DNA of 64,000 nucleotides from Christensenellaceae bacterium (GCA_017523755.1 JAFWWA010000052.1:1-64000); one strand, 5' to 3'; positions 6,521-15,389 are shown, counted from the stretch's first letter. Program-made: numbers and translations. Notes: generated from the sequence alone by a model not told the origin.

Positions 6521-7798
6521 ATGTTTGAGATAAAAGGAACAGTTACTACAGCCATTTGCTACGCAAAGGTAGTAGAGGAGGAAGCTGTAGAGCAGATCCG
6601 TAGAATGTGCAGCTATGCACTGACTGAGAACAGCAAGGTCAGGATCATGCCTGATGTTCATGCCGGCAAGGGGTGCACCATAGGTACTACTATGACCGTT
6701 GTAGACAAAGCCTGTCCTAATGTCGTTGGTGTCGATATTGGCTGTGGTATGTACACTGTAGAACTTGCTGACAAGGAAATCGACTTTGAGAAGGTCGATG
6801 AGGCCTGCCATTTTATCCCTTCGGGAATGAATGTCTGGGAAGGCAGAACCGAAAGATTCGACCTGACCGCACTCCGCTGCTACCGTTCTCTCAGAGATTC
6901 CAGACGTCTTGAGAGATCTCTGGGTACACTGGGCGGGGGAAATCACTTTATCGAGATCGATAAAGCTGCAGATGGTACCCACTATCTGGTTATCCATTCC
7001 GGAAGCCGTAATCTCGGCAAGCAGGTTGCTGAAATCTATCAGCAGCTTGCGATTGATCTTCACGCTGGAAAGGAAGACTATTTTGTAAGACGTGAGGAGA
7101 TCATTCGCACATATAAAGAGGAAGGCAGACATTCAGAGATTCAGGGTGCTCTGAAAGAACTGGACAAAACATATAAGGCAAAGACCTCGGAGATTCCCGA
7201 TGACATATGCTGGCTCTACGGCTCTTACTTGAATGATTATCTTCGCGATGTTGAAGTATGCCAGGATTTCGCCCGCAGAAGCCGTGAAAAAATGGCTGAG
7301 ATCATTTTGGATAGAACCGGAATGACTGCGGCGGAGGCTTTTCATACGATTCATAATTACATTGATACGAACGAAATGATCCTGCGTAAAGGCGCGGTCG
7401 CTGCACATGAGGGTGAGAAGATTCTGATTCCGATCAATATGAGAGATGGTTCTGTTATCGCCATTGGCAGAGGCAATCCGGAATGGAATTGCTCTGCACC
7501 TCATGGAGCCGGTCGTATCATGTCCAGAACAAAAGCAAAAGAGACACTTGATATGGAAGCGTATAGGGAGGCCATGGCTGGAATTTATACAACTTCTGTA
7601 AATGAGAAAACAATCGATGAAGCACCTATGGCTTATAAGTCACTTGATGACATCATTGATGTAATCCGTGATTCTGTTGATATCATCGATATAATGAAGC
7701 CGGTATACAATTTCAAGGCCTCTGATGATGACCTTCCCTGGAAGAAGAAGGTGGATTCTGATGAGAGAACTGATTGTCAGAAAACTGAGACAGATTGA
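6521..7798 (+). CDS. rtcB: RtcB RNA ligase
   Basis: A 425-residue 3'-phosphate/5'-OH RNA ligase, in the range of the family. Visible motifs are DVHAGKG (45-51), the metal-binding VDIGCG with D72 and C75, GGGNH (138-142), VIHSGSRNLG (157-165), FHTIHNY (274-280) and SAPHGAGR (325-332), where H328 is the predicted guanylylated histidine. All catalytic signatures look intact. Start at ATG 6521 behind GAAAGGAAGAAGAG. The enzyme joins RNA ends left by endonucleases, for example cleaved tRNA. The 3' end overlaps the nucleotidyltransferase gene by 38 bases. Its partner here is a Ro60-like protein rather than an archease; no RtcA is present. Confidence 0.93.
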   Translation: MFEIKGTVTTAICYAKVVEEEAVEQIRRMCSYALTENSKVRIMPDVHAGKGCTIGTTMTVVDKACPNVVGVDIGCGMYTVELADKEIDFEKVDEACHFIPSGMNVWEGRTERFDLTALRCYRSLRDSRRLERSLGTLGGGNHFIEIDKAADGTHYLVIHSGSRNLGKQVAEIYQQLAIDLHAGKEDYFVRREEIIRTYKEEGRHSEIQGALKELDKTYKAKTSEIPDDICWLYGSYLNDYLRDVEVCQDFARRSREKMAEIILDRTGMTAAEAFHTIHNYIDTNEMILRKGAVAAHEGEKILIPINMRDGSVIAIGRGNPEWNCSAPHGAGRIMSRTKAKETLDMEAYREAMAGIYTTSVNEKTIDEAPMAYKSLDDIIDVIRDSVDIIDIMKPVYNFKASDDDLPWKKKVDSDERTDCQKTETD

Positions 7799-8513
7799 AA
7801 AAGATCATAATATAAGAGTACTGCTGGCCGTAGAATCCGGGAGTCGTGCCTGGGGATTTGCATCGCCAGACAGCGACTACGATGTAAGATTCATTTATGT
7901 GAGGCCGGAAAAGGAATATCTAAGACTAGAAAAGGTCCGGGATGTTATCGAGCTGCCGATTAATAACGAACTTGATATCAATGGTTGGGACCTGCAAAAA
8001 ACACTGCGGCTGCTCTATCGTTCAAACCCAACATTGTTCGAATGGTTTTCATCTCCGATAATCTATGTCGAAACGGAGTTCGCAGACCAATTCAGAGGAA
8101 TCATGACTGATTATTTTTCCACTAAGAGAAGTCTATACCACTATATAAGTATGGCAGAAGGTAACTATCGTGAATTCCTTAGGGTAAAAATGGTGAAAGC
8201 AAAGAAATATTTCTATGTTCTTCGACCTGTGCTGGCTTGTAGGTGGGTGATTAACCGGAAGACTCAGCCGCCCATGCTTTTCTCCGAACTTGTATCCGCT
8301 GAACTTCCAGATGCTCTTCGTCAGGAGGTAGAAAGATTGCTCGACCTAAAGATGAACTTGCCGGAAGTAAAAGAGATTCCACGGATTGATATCTTGAACA
8401 AGTATCTTGACGAGAGTATCACAGAGATTAAAAACAGAATTGCTGCTATGGAGGATTCCAATAACAACTGGGTAAAGTTGAATGATTTGTTCCTGCGTAC
8501 AATTTATGTTTGA
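7761..8513 (+). CDS. Nucleotidyltransferase, YcgL/COG3541-like
   Basis: A 250-residue protein with the polymerase-beta-type nucleotidyltransferase signature GS (27-28) followed by DSDYD (37-41), where D39 and D41 would bind metal. The surrounding ESGSRAWGFASPDSDYD sequence is typical of the YcgL group. Start ATG 7761, with AGAAGGTGG just upstream, is inside the rtcB frame, so the two are translationally coupled. In RNA-repair loci such enzymes may modify or extend RNA ends, or act with HEPN proteins as antitoxins (MNT/HEPN). The decayed HEPN gene at 1583 makes the second idea worth noting. The substrate is unknown. Confidence 0.8.
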   Translation: MRELIVRKLRQIEKDHNIRVLLAVESGSRAWGFASPDSDYDVRFIYVRPEKEYLRLEKVRDVIELPINNELDINGWDLQKTLRLLYRSNPTLFEWFSSPIIYVETEFADQFRGIMTDYFSTKRSLYHYISMAEGNYREFLRVKMVKAKKYFYVLRPVLACRWVINRKTQPPMLFSELVSAELPDALRQEVERLLDLKMNLPEVKEIPRIDILNKYLDESITEIKNRIAAMEDSNNNWVKLNDLFLRTIYV

Positions 8514-8625
8514 GCATCGCTATGAAATAGTTTATCTCTATGATGTATTTATTAAGTGGTCGGAAGCTAAATTGGAAGCTCACGGGTATTGCGATGACTT
8601 GGTGTTTAATATCCAATGGCCATAA
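8506..8625 (+). CDS. Short overlapping reading frame, doubtful
   Basis: ATG 8506 overlaps the end of the nucleotidyltransferase and runs 39 codons (MFEHRYEIVYLYDVFIKWSE...). It has no good ribosome site of its own. It may be the remnant of a longer downstream gene of the repair operon. I do not recognise a family. Confidence 0.25.
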   Translation: MFEHRYEIVYLYDVFIKWSEAKLEAHGYCDDLVFNIQWP

Positions 8626-8651
8626 AGGCATATCATAAAACAGGTTTTCAG

Positions 8652-8709
8652 AATGTGCGAATAGGTCTATTGTGACTTGTTCGCACATTTCCAATTGTCA
8701 GTTTTTTTC
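8652..8709 (+). terminator. Terminator closing the RNA-repair operon
   Basis: AATGTGCGAA (8652-8661) pairs exactly with TTCGCACATT (8680-8689). A run of seven T follows at about 8702. The distance between stem and T tract is longer than ideal, but the stem is strong. Confidence 0.6.
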
Positions 8710-9110
8710 ATATAATTAAACTAGCCTTGCAATGTGCAGGTAAATAATATGAAGGCAGGACCAGACTGTGATGCAGGCTGTGAAGGACAAGCCTGTTCCG
8801 ATCCGGGAGCGCAGACTTTTTATGGTTGAGAATGAAGCGACCTATACCGGTAGGTGGAAGTCCATGACAGGCTCTGAGGCTAATGGTACTTCCGTAATTC
8901 GCGGCTGAGTCATGGTGAAGGCAGGGAGAAGTACAATGATCAATTATGAAGTATTATAAGTATGTTCATTTTGCTTTAAAGGTCATGTATCAGGAATATG
9001 CTGACTGTCTGACGCGTAGATTTGAAGTTTAAATGTCATTTCCTAAGCATATCGGGAGTACTTCAGGTCAACATGCATCTGATATTTTCAGGATATGAGG
9101 GAGTTTTAAC
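8710..9110. other. Non-coding stretch with strong stem-loops, unassigned RNA
   Basis: No gene seen. The stretch 8760-8935 has several good pairings: CAGGCT/AGCCTG (8774-8795), GGTT-GAGAATGAAGC-GACC, and GGAAGTCCAT paired with ATGG-T-ACTTCC (8856-8865 with 8883-8893). The GGTTGA...TGAAGCGACC hairpin resembles pieces of group II intron domain I, but no maturase and no domain V were found. It may be an intron remnant or a separate structured RNA. The last 120 bases hold nothing recognised except a ribosome site at 9096. Confidence 0.4.
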
Positions 9111-9590
9111 TTGGATAGATCAGCCCTTAAAATAAGAAGGATGAATGAGAATGACTTTGGGCCTCTGTACGGATTGCTGTCGGATCCCGGGGTCATGGAA
9201 TATATAGAACCTCCGTTCACGAAGGAGAAAACAAGTAGGTTCCTTGCTGAAGCGGGACTGTGCGAGCCTCCTCTTGTTTTTGCCGTCGAAAAGGATAACG
9301 AGTTTATCGGCTATGTCATATTTCACGGATATGACGAAAAAAGCATTGAGATCGGCTGGGTCCTTAAGGCAGAGTGCTGGGGGAAGGGTTACGCTTCCAA
9401 GCTGACAGAGTCTCTTATAAAAAAGGGTCTGAGCCTTGATAAGCAGCTCATAATAGAGTGTGTACCTGAACAGGAAGTCACGAAGCATATCGCAAAAAAG
9501 TTCGGATTTATGCATGAAGGTCTTAAAGACGGACTTGAGGTGTTCCGCCTCGTAAGGGCAGACACCGGATCAGAAACTTTTCAGGAATAA
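9111..9590 (+). CDS. GNAT acetyltransferase
   Basis: A 159-residue GNAT-fold protein. Beta-strand 4 and the acetyl-CoA loop are seen in IEIGWVLKAECWGKGYASKL, and the C-terminal half holds HIAKKFGFMHEG. Start is TTG 9111, eight bases behind GAGGGAG; the next ATG (9144) would remove part of the first strand. The substrate cannot be told. First gene of a long co-directional run. Confidence 0.85.
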   Translation: MDRSALKIRRMNENDFGPLYGLLSDPGVMEYIEPPFTKEKTSRFLAEAGLCEPPLVFAVEKDNEFIGYVIFHGYDEKSIEIGWVLKAECWGKGYASKLTESLIKKGLSLDKQLIIECVPEQEVTKHIAKKFGFMHEGLKDGLEVFRLVRADTGSETFQE

Positions 9591-9619
9591 ATGTTTAAGG
9601 ACATTAAGGAACTGATACT

Positions 9620-10168
9620 ATGGGACTTAAGGTGATCATCGAAACAAAGAGACTGCTGCTTAGGGAAATGGATACAGGCGATTTTGACGCGTTATATCAG
9701 ATCCTTTCCGATCCTGTCATCATGCAGCATTATCCCGCACCGTTTGATGAGGATAAGGTAAAGAGATGGATATCGTGGAATCTGGACAATTATGAAAAGT
9801 ACGGATTCGGGCTGTGGGCGGTCGTTCTTAAGGGAACAGGCGAGTTCATCGGAGACTGCGGGATCACCATGCAGAATATAGACGGGGAGATGCTCCCTGA
9901 GATCGGGTATCACATCCAAAAAATGTACTGGAGACGAGGATTCGCAAAAGAAGCTGCGGGGGCCGTAATGGACTGGGCATTCCTGAATACAGGATATAAC
10001 ACGCTTTATTCATATATGAAGTACACCAACACAGCCTCATATTCCACTGCCATCTCCGTCGGCATGAAGAAAGTAAAAGAATACCCCGACCCGGTAAACA
10101 CCGTTTCCTATGCCTGTGCGGTCACCCGTCAGGATTGGCAGGAGATGGAAAAACATACTTCCTTTTGA
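9620..10168 (+). CDS. GNAT acetyltransferase, RimJ/RimL type
   Basis: A 182-residue protein with the RimJ/RimL opening IIETKRLLLREMDTGDFDALY and the CoA-binding region EIGYHIQKMYWRRGFAKEAA. Members acetylate ribosomal-protein N-termini or small amines; which one is unknown. It sits 30 bases after the previous GNAT gene. Confidence 0.85.
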   Translation: MGLKVIIETKRLLLREMDTGDFDALYQILSDPVIMQHYPAPFDEDKVKRWISWNLDNYEKYGFGLWAVVLKGTGEFIGDCGITMQNIDGEMLPEIGYHIQKMYWRRGFAKEAAGAVMDWAFLNTGYNTLYSYMKYTNTASYSTAISVGMKKVKEYPDPVNTVSYACAVTRQDWQEMEKHTSF

Positions 10169-10181
10169 GAAGGAGACATAA

Positions 10182-10973
10182 GTGAACGATATATTATATG
10201 AGATGATATTTAGGAGAAAGTCATTCCATATCTTCAGAAATACAGATAATGTACCTATAAGCAAAGACGAACTTGACGATATCCGAAACGCATATTCGGG
10301 ATTTATCCCGCTGATACCGAAGATCAGGACCGCCATCCGCATCGTGCCTGAAAAAGAGACTACCTGCAGACGCGGAGGGGAGTACTGCATCCTGCTTTAC
10401 AGCGAGAAGAAGGACGGCTATCTGCAGAACATCGGCTATCTCGGTGAACAGCTCGATCTTTACCTTGTGTCCAGGAACATAGGGACGCTCTGGTTCGGGA
10501 TAGGCAGAACGGAAGAAGCATCTTTTGAAGGAATGGAATACGTCATAATGTTTTCCATTCGGAAGATCAGTGACAGCTCAAGGTTCCGAAAGGATATGTT
10601 CAGGAGCAAACGGAAGGATATCGGGGAGATATGGGAAGGGGAACAGATCCCCGGTGTGAGCGATATCGTAAGATTTGCTCCAAGCGCATGCAATTCCCAG
10701 CCATGGCTCATTAAGAACGACGGTGACCTTCTTGTCTACAGATACAGGAAACCCGGCAGAAGAGGCATCATGCCCAAAGCGCTGGTCCCGTTCTATAACC
10801 GCATCGATATAGGGATCTTCATATGTTTTATGGATATATGTCTTGAACATAACGGCATAGAATTTGAGAAAACACTTTATTCCGATAAAGGCGGTGATGA
10901 TGAATTCGTGCTGAATGCCGGATACAGGCTTGCTCATAACGGCGCAGATAACGGGAGAGTACCATGCTTATAA
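10182..10973 (+). CDS. Nitroreductase-family protein
   Basis: A 263-residue protein with a GTG start at 10182 behind AGAAGGAGA. The opening IFRRKSFHIFRN resembles the RRSxRxF FMN-binding start of nitroreductases. A second region at about residue 165 (FAPSACNSQPWLIK) matches the SPSAxNxQPW motif. The ends are diverged, so it belongs to the putative TM-nitroreductase type. It probably binds FMN; the electron acceptor is unknown. Its 3' end overlaps the next gene by ten bases. Confidence 0.75.
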   Translation: MNDILYEMIFRRKSFHIFRNTDNVPISKDELDDIRNAYSGFIPLIPKIRTAIRIVPEKETTCRRGGEYCILLYSEKKDGYLQNIGYLGEQLDLYLVSRNIGTLWFGIGRTEEASFEGMEYVIMFSIRKISDSSRFRKDMFRSKRKDIGEIWEGEQIPGVSDIVRFAPSACNSQPWLIKNDGDLLVYRYRKPGRRGIMPKALVPFYNRIDIGIFICFMDICLEHNGIEFEKTLYSDKGGDDEFVLNAGYRLAHNGADNGRVPCL

Positions 10974-11485
10974 AAATAACGGAATATCAGCAGCTGGATA
11001 CAGGAAAGCTGATGGATGTGTATTACGAGAGCAATTATGAGAATACGGATTTCTTTTTTCCTGAGGAAGCGGATAAGGAAGCTGCTGTAAAAATGGTCGA
11101 AGCAGGGTTTCTGGATTTCCTTAAGGATGACTTTTTCAGCAAAAAAGACGCGGCATACTGGATTCTTGAGACGGGCGGGATATATGTCAGCGCGTTAAGA
11201 ATGTGCAGGATAAAGGAAGGACTGTATTATCTTGAAGCGCTTGAGACCCGTCCGGATCACAGAAGAAAAGGATACGGAGCCATGCTTCTTTCAGGCGTTG
11301 CGGATTCCCTGAAGGAAGACGGCCCGTTCAGGCTTTTGAGCTGTGTCGGCAAAAAGAATACGGCGTCCCTTAAGGTCCATGAAAAAAGCGGATTTCAGAT
11401 AGTGTCAGAAGAAGGTTATGACTACCTGAATGGGGAGACGGACGACCATACTTTCGGGCTGGAATACTGTTATCCGGGGGAATAA
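10964..11485 (+). CDS. GNAT acetyltransferase
   Basis: A 173-residue protein with the acetyl-CoA motif region LEALETRPDHRRKGYGAMLL (about residues 89-108) and the C-terminal NTASLKVHEKSGF. It is translationally coupled to the nitroreductase gene. Substrate unknown. Confidence 0.85.
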   Translation: MLIKITEYQQLDTGKLMDVYYESNYENTDFFFPEEADKEAAVKMVEAGFLDFLKDDFFSKKDAAYWILETGGIYVSALRMCRIKEGLYYLEALETRPDHRRKGYGAMLLSGVADSLKEDGPFRLLSCVGKKNTASLKVHEKSGFQIVSEEGYDYLNGETDDHTFGLEYCYPGE

Positions 11486-11507
11486 CAGGAACAGGAGGCG
11501 CAGAGGT

Positions 11508-11846
11508 ATGAGTTTTAGAAGGACAGTATTAATTCTGCTGTGTATCATGCTTACAGTCATGTTTTCCGGATGCGTAAAAAAGCCTTCGGTAAAAAACACG
11601 GTAGAAGGGAACATGAAAACATACTATGAGATGACGGACGAGACATGGATGTGTGATGACCGCATATATAAATACCGGCTTGAGATCAGCGGCAGGATAC
11701 CGAATGCTGCTGTCGATTCGTCCTATATATATCTCAGCAATATCGAGGAGATAACTTTTGAAGAGGCATACAAAGCCTCGGGGATAAGCAGTTATTCAGG
11801 TGATTATTTTTCACCTGAAAAAGCAGTCATGGTCGAAATGAGATGA
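11508..11846 (+). CDS. Small lipoprotein of unknown function
   Basis: A 112-residue protein. Residues 1-20 form a signal peptide ending in the lipobox VMFSGC, so it should be lipid-anchored on the outer face of the membrane. Start is ATG 11508 with AGGAGG at 11493. The mature part shows no recognised domain. Confidence 0.7.
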   Translation: MSFRRTVLILLCIMLTVMFSGCVKKPSVKNTVEGNMKTYYEMTDETWMCDDRIYKYRLEISGRIPNAAVDSSYIYLSNIEEITFEEAYKASGISSYSGDYFSPEKAVMVEMR

Positions 11847-11877
11847 ACGGTAAGAGTCAGTTAACTGAGGTGATCTT

Positions 11878-12285
11878 ATGAGTTGGAAATGTCCGAGATG
11901 CGGCAGGGAGTTCAGCAGAAGGGACCAGGATCATTATTGTATAAGACCGGAGAATATCGATGAGTATATCGATATGCAGGATGAGAAGACAAGGCCTGTT
12001 CTCCATGAAGTCAGGGCGATAATAAAAAGCGCGATCCCCGATGCGGAGGAGCGTATATCGTGGTCGATGCCGACCTATTGGAAAGGACGTAACATCATAC
12101 ACTTTGCTGCGTCCGGGAAGCATCTTGGTATCTATCCGGGAGACGGGGCTATAGAGTCGTTTGCAGATGAGCTCGCAGGTTATGATACCAGTAAGGGAAC
12201 TATAAGGTTGCCGTATGAGGAACCTATTCCGGCAGGTCTTATCCGGAAGATCGCTAAATGGTGCTTTGAGAATTACGTGAAATAA
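11878..12285 (+). CDS. DUF1801/YdhG-like protein with N-terminal zinc ribbon
   Basis: A 135-residue protein. Residues 5-21 (CPRCGREFSRRDQDHYC) look like a small CxxC...HxxxC metal site. The rest has the DUF1801 pattern: a helix then EERISWSMPTYWKGRNIIHFAASGKHLGIYPG. Proteins of this fold (YdhG/Fra-like) have been linked to iron handling; the role here is unproven. A near-consensus ribosome site GAGGTGATC precedes ATG. Confidence 0.75.
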   Translation: MSWKCPRCGREFSRRDQDHYCIRPENIDEYIDMQDEKTRPVLHEVRAIIKSAIPDAEERISWSMPTYWKGRNIIHFAASGKHLGIYPGDGAIESFADELAGYDTSKGTIRLPYEEPIPAGLIRKIAKWCFENYVK

Positions 12286-12354
12286 AAATGGGAGACAGAC
12301 TGATCGGGCACGTTTTGACCTGCTCATATCAGGCGTATCAATGGAGGCACAGAT

Positions 12355-12819
12355 ATGCTCACAACATATATACCGGAGTATAATGATCTCAGTTTCCGAC
12401 AGCTCATGCTGTCTGACGAAGAAACGATGTCGTACAACAAAGCATGGGGAGGGACGATACCATGGCCCAGAGAAGAATGGGCGGACTGGTATGACTGGTG
12501 GATAACGAATAATGAGGGCAAAAGGTATTACAGACTGCTCAAAGATAAAACAGGCCGCTTCGTGGGAGAGATAGCGTACCACATCGACAGGGATACGGGC
12601 TATGCTCTTGCTAACGTGATCATATACGCGCCTTTCAGAAGAAAGGGATTCGGCGGGGAAGCGCTCGATCTGCTGATAAGAGCTGCAAAGGAGAACGGGA
12701 TCTCAGTGCTTTATGACGATATCGCCATTGACAACACGGCAAAAGAGATGTTTTTAAAACACGGCTTTATTGAGGAATACAGTACCGAGGATAAGATATT
12801 CCTTAAAAAGGAGCTCTGA
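12355..12819 (+). CDS. GNAT acetyltransferase
   Basis: A 154-residue protein with the GNAT core NVIIYAPFRRKGFGGEALDLL (acetyl-CoA loop RRKGFG) and DNTAKEMFLKHGF. GGAGG lies at about 12342. Substrate unknown. Confidence 0.85.
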   Translation: MLTTYIPEYNDLSFRQLMLSDEETMSYNKAWGGTIPWPREEWADWYDWWITNNEGKRYYRLLKDKTGRFVGEIAYHIDRDTGYALANVIIYAPFRRKGFGGEALDLLIRAAKENGISVLYDDIAIDNTAKEMFLKHGFIEEYSTEDKIFLKKEL

Positions 12820-12860
12820 CAGGAAGCAGGGATATGACTTGTATACGGAGGAAGACTGAT

Positions 12861-13289
12861 TTGGAAATATGTGACTTGAAACTTAAAGATCTTCAGCCCT
12901 CCCAGTTCTGTATCTCAAAGAAGAAACTCGGCGATATCGGACGCTGGTTCGATCCTGCCGATCTGTCGGGATTCGATCCTGTCCCGGTAAAGATACTTAA
13001 CGGCATTCCTGTCATGACAGACGGGCATACCCGTGCAGTCGCTGCCGTATTGGCAGGGCTTGATACGGTGCCGATTATGCTCGATGAGGATGATCTCGAC
13101 TGGGATATGTACCTGGCATGTGTTAAGGCATGCCGTGAAAGGAACATCTTTTCACCTTACGATCTTATAACTGAGATAGTTCCTGAAGAGGAGTATACTC
13201 TTAAATGGGACAGATGGTGCGACATCATGCAGGCGGAGATCCTGCTGAACAGGAAACAGAGCATTTTTCCCGTAAGGGAAGATGAGTAA
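12861..13289 (+). CDS. ParB/sulfiredoxin-fold protein
   Basis: A 142-residue protein. I place the start at TTG 12861 because GGAGG (12847-12851) sits nine bases upstream and the family opens with a strand of the type LEICDLKLKDLQPSQF; ATG 12834 has no good ribosome site. The core PVPVKILNGIPVMTDGHTRAVAA matches the ParB N-terminal domain, in which DGHTR is the nucleotide-binding box. It has no HTH or ParA partner, so it is not a chromosome partitioning protein. The function is unknown. Confidence 0.65.
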   Translation: MEICDLKLKDLQPSQFCISKKKLGDIGRWFDPADLSGFDPVPVKILNGIPVMTDGHTRAVAAVLAGLDTVPIMLDEDDLDWDMYLACVKACRERNIFSPYDLITEIVPEEEYTLKWDRWCDIMQAEILLNRKQSIFPVREDE

Positions 13290-13309
13290 TATATCAGTAG
13301 GGGAGATAT

Positions 13310-14053
13310 ATGAAAAAATACTATATAGCAAGCTGTGTATTCACTTCAGGATATCCTGATCTGAGCGCGGCTGTCCAGGAGTATGTAAAGAGGAGATTCG
13401 GACTTGAAGTCGTCCGCTGCTGCGTCCCAAATTACAAACTCAGGGAGTTTGAGGCAAGGATGCCCGAAGGAGATCTTCGGGACCGCTGGTGCGCACTCCC
13501 GGATTCGGCTGATTTTAATGAAGGTGATGAGATATACTCTCTGTGCCATAACTGCAACAACATCATAGAAGAGACACGACCCGGGACAAGAGTGCGTTCA
13601 CTGTTTGAACTTATCGACGGGGATTACGATTTCCCGTTTCCCGATTTCCATGGACTGAAAGTGACCGTACAAGACTGCTGGAGATCAAGAGACAGAAAGA
13701 ACGAGCAGGATGCGGTGCGGAGCCTTCTTAAGAAGATGAATATCGTCTGTATTGAGACGGATAATAACCGTGACAGGACAGAATTCTGCGGTGTTTCCCT
13801 CTACCGTCCGCAGCCGCCGAGGAATCCCAAGCTTGCGCCTAAACACTATGTCGAGGGAGCTGAAGGCAAATTCCTGCCTCATACGCCTGAGGAACAGACG
13901 GCACTGATGAGGGAATACTGTCGCCGCTTCGTTACAGATAAAGTAGTATGTTACTGTCATTACTGTGAGGAAGGAATGAAGATAGGGGGAGCAGACGCAA
14001 GGCATCTTGCGGAACTGCTGTTCATGACGGGGACAGGTACGGGATGGCAATGA
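13310..14053 (+). CDS. Cysteine-rich HdrB/CCG-like protein
   Basis: A 247-residue protein with paired cysteines: RCC near residue 37, SLCHNCN near 79, QDCW near 123 and VCYCHYCEEG near 223. The spacing resembles the CCG cysteine-rich domains of heterodisulfide-reductase-like proteins, which bind an unusual iron-sulfur cluster. No ferredoxin or flavin partner is adjacent. The call is tentative. Confidence 0.55.
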   Translation: MKKYYIASCVFTSGYPDLSAAVQEYVKRRFGLEVVRCCVPNYKLREFEARMPEGDLRDRWCALPDSADFNEGDEIYSLCHNCNNIIEETRPGTRVRSLFELIDGDYDFPFPDFHGLKVTVQDCWRSRDRKNEQDAVRSLLKKMNIVCIETDNNRDRTEFCGVSLYRPQPPRNPKLAPKHYVEGAEGKFLPHTPEEQTALMREYCRRFVTDKVVCYCHYCEEGMKIGGADARHLAELLFMTGTGTGWQ

Positions 14054-14101
14054 CATCCCGGATGCCGGACATATAAACAATGATCTGAGAGGATGACGGC
14101 C

Positions 14102-14281
14102 TTGGATACTAATGATGAAAAAGTGACATGGGAAGGGCTTTCCCATGAAGAGAAAAATTATCAGCTGTATTTAAAACAGAAAGAACTTCTTGATCTGTTC
14201 TTAAAGAAAGGAGCTATATCGAAGGAACAGTATAAGAAGAGCCTTACCGACCTCACGCTTAAGATGGGGTACTGTAAGTGA
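14102..14281 (+). CDS. SHOCT-like small protein
   Basis: A 59-residue protein if it starts at TTG 14102 (GAGAGGA at 14087-14093 gives good spacing); ATG 14093 sits on the ribosome site itself. The ending LLDLFLKKGAISKEQYKKSL resembles the short C-terminal SHOCT helix pair found in many Firmicute proteins. Function unknown. Confidence 0.6.
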   Translation: MDTNDEKVTWEGLSHEEKNYQLYLKQKELLDLFLKKGAISKEQYKKSLTDLTLKMGYCK

Positions 14282-14301
14282 TGATTATAAGGAGAAAAAA
14301 G

Positions 14302-14778
14302 ATGTTCAGGGATCTTGCAAGAATAAAGCAGAAGCTGAGTGAAGAAGAGTGCATAAGCATACTGAAAAGGGAGCCCAGAGGCGTTCTGTCCGTGCTTGGG
14401 GATGACGACTATCCGTACGGGATGCCGCTCAATCATTTCTACTGCGAAGAAGACGGGAAGATCTATTTCCACAGCGGGAAGATCGGGCATAAGATAGATT
14501 CAATAAGGAAACATGACAAGGTGTCCTTCTGTGTTTATGACGAAGGCATCAGAAAAGAAGGGGACTGGGCTTTGACAATAAAGAGCGTCATAGTTTTCGG
14601 AAGGATAGAGCTTATTGAAGACGTTGAGAAAACGTATGAGATATCTCGCAGGCTCAGCCGCAAATTCACGGGTGACGAAGCCTATATAGATGAGGAGATA
14701 AGGAAATCGGGACCCAGAACTCTTTTATTCGCGCTAATTCCCGAGCATATGACGGGAAAGGTCGTAAGAGAAGCCTGA
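14302..14778 (+). CDS. Pyridoxamine-5'-phosphate-oxidase-like flavin protein (NimA-like)
   Basis: A 158-residue split-barrel protein starting at ATG 14302 behind AAGGAG. GVLSVLGDDDYPYGMPLNHFY and KIYFHSGKIGHKIDSI are typical of the NimA/PNPOx-like group, which binds FMN or heme-like cofactors. Some members reduce nitroimidazoles. Its substrate is unknown. Confidence 0.8.
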   Translation: MFRDLARIKQKLSEEECISILKREPRGVLSVLGDDDYPYGMPLNHFYCEEDGKIYFHSGKIGHKIDSIRKHDKVSFCVYDEGIRKEGDWALTIKSVIVFGRIELIEDVEKTYEISRRLSRKFTGDEAYIDEEIRKSGPRTLLFALIPEHMTGKVVREA

Positions 14779-14798
14779 ATGTACAGCGGAAGGATCAG

Positions 14799-15389
14799 AT
14801 GAAAAGAAGAGCAGTTATACTCATGATATTCCTGGCGGTATCGTTTACCGTGCCTGCTGCCCTGTCTTCCTGCATGTTAAAGCCGGAAGCACCTATTGCA
14901 GAAGCCACGGAAGAAGCTGCCTATGAGGATGCCCGGGCGACCGCTGAAAATGATGAGAGCATACCGACGGAGGAGTCGGCTTCTGAAACATCAGGAAGCC
15001 CTGAGGAGGATATACAGGAGAATGAAACGATGGATAAAGCGCTTGCCATGACGATAGGGGATACTCCCGTAACGGTAGTATGGGAGGATAATGACTCCGT
15101 AAAACAGCTGTTTGAGCTTGCTAAAAGCGAGCCGCTCGTGATAGAGATGTCCATGTACGGAGGATTCGAGCAGGTGGGAAGCATAGGAACAGACATCGTA
15201 AGGGACGACACGAGGATAACTACGGGCCCCGGAGACATAGTGCTCTATTCGGGGGATCAGATCGTTGTCTTCTACGGCTCAAACATCTGGGAATACACGA
15301 AGCTCGGAAAGATAACGGGGCTTGATGAAGGGGAACTTGCGGGCATGCTCGGAAGCCAGGACACCGTTATTACTCTTTCTGTCAGGTGA
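14799..15389 (+). CDS. Lipoprotein with cyclophilin-like domain
   Basis: A 196-residue protein. Residues 1-25 form a signal peptide ending in the lipobox LSSC. An acidic, low-complexity linker (about 30-75) rich in E, S and T is followed by a cyclophilin-like domain (about 80-195): MTIGDTPVTVVWEDNDSV and GDIVLYSGDQIVVFYGSN. Domains of this type occur alone or on extracellular proteins; no isomerase residues can be assigned. Confidence 0.75.
   Translation: MKRRAVILMIFLAVSFTVPAALSSCMLKPEAPIAEATEEAAYEDARATAENDESIPTEESASETSGSPEEDIQENETMDKALAMTIGDTPVTVVWEDNDSVKQLFELAKSEPLVIEMSMYGGFEQVGSIGTDIVRDDTRITTGPGDIVLYSGDQIVVFYGSNIWEYTKLGKITGLDEGELAGMLGSQDTVITLSVR

Noticed and set aside
6431-7132. A 233-codon frame on the minus strand
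   Set aside because: Antisense to rtcB, which is unmistakable.
11857-12582. A 241-codon frame on the minus strand
   Set aside because: Antisense to the DUF1801 and GNAT genes, both of which have clear families and ribosome sites.
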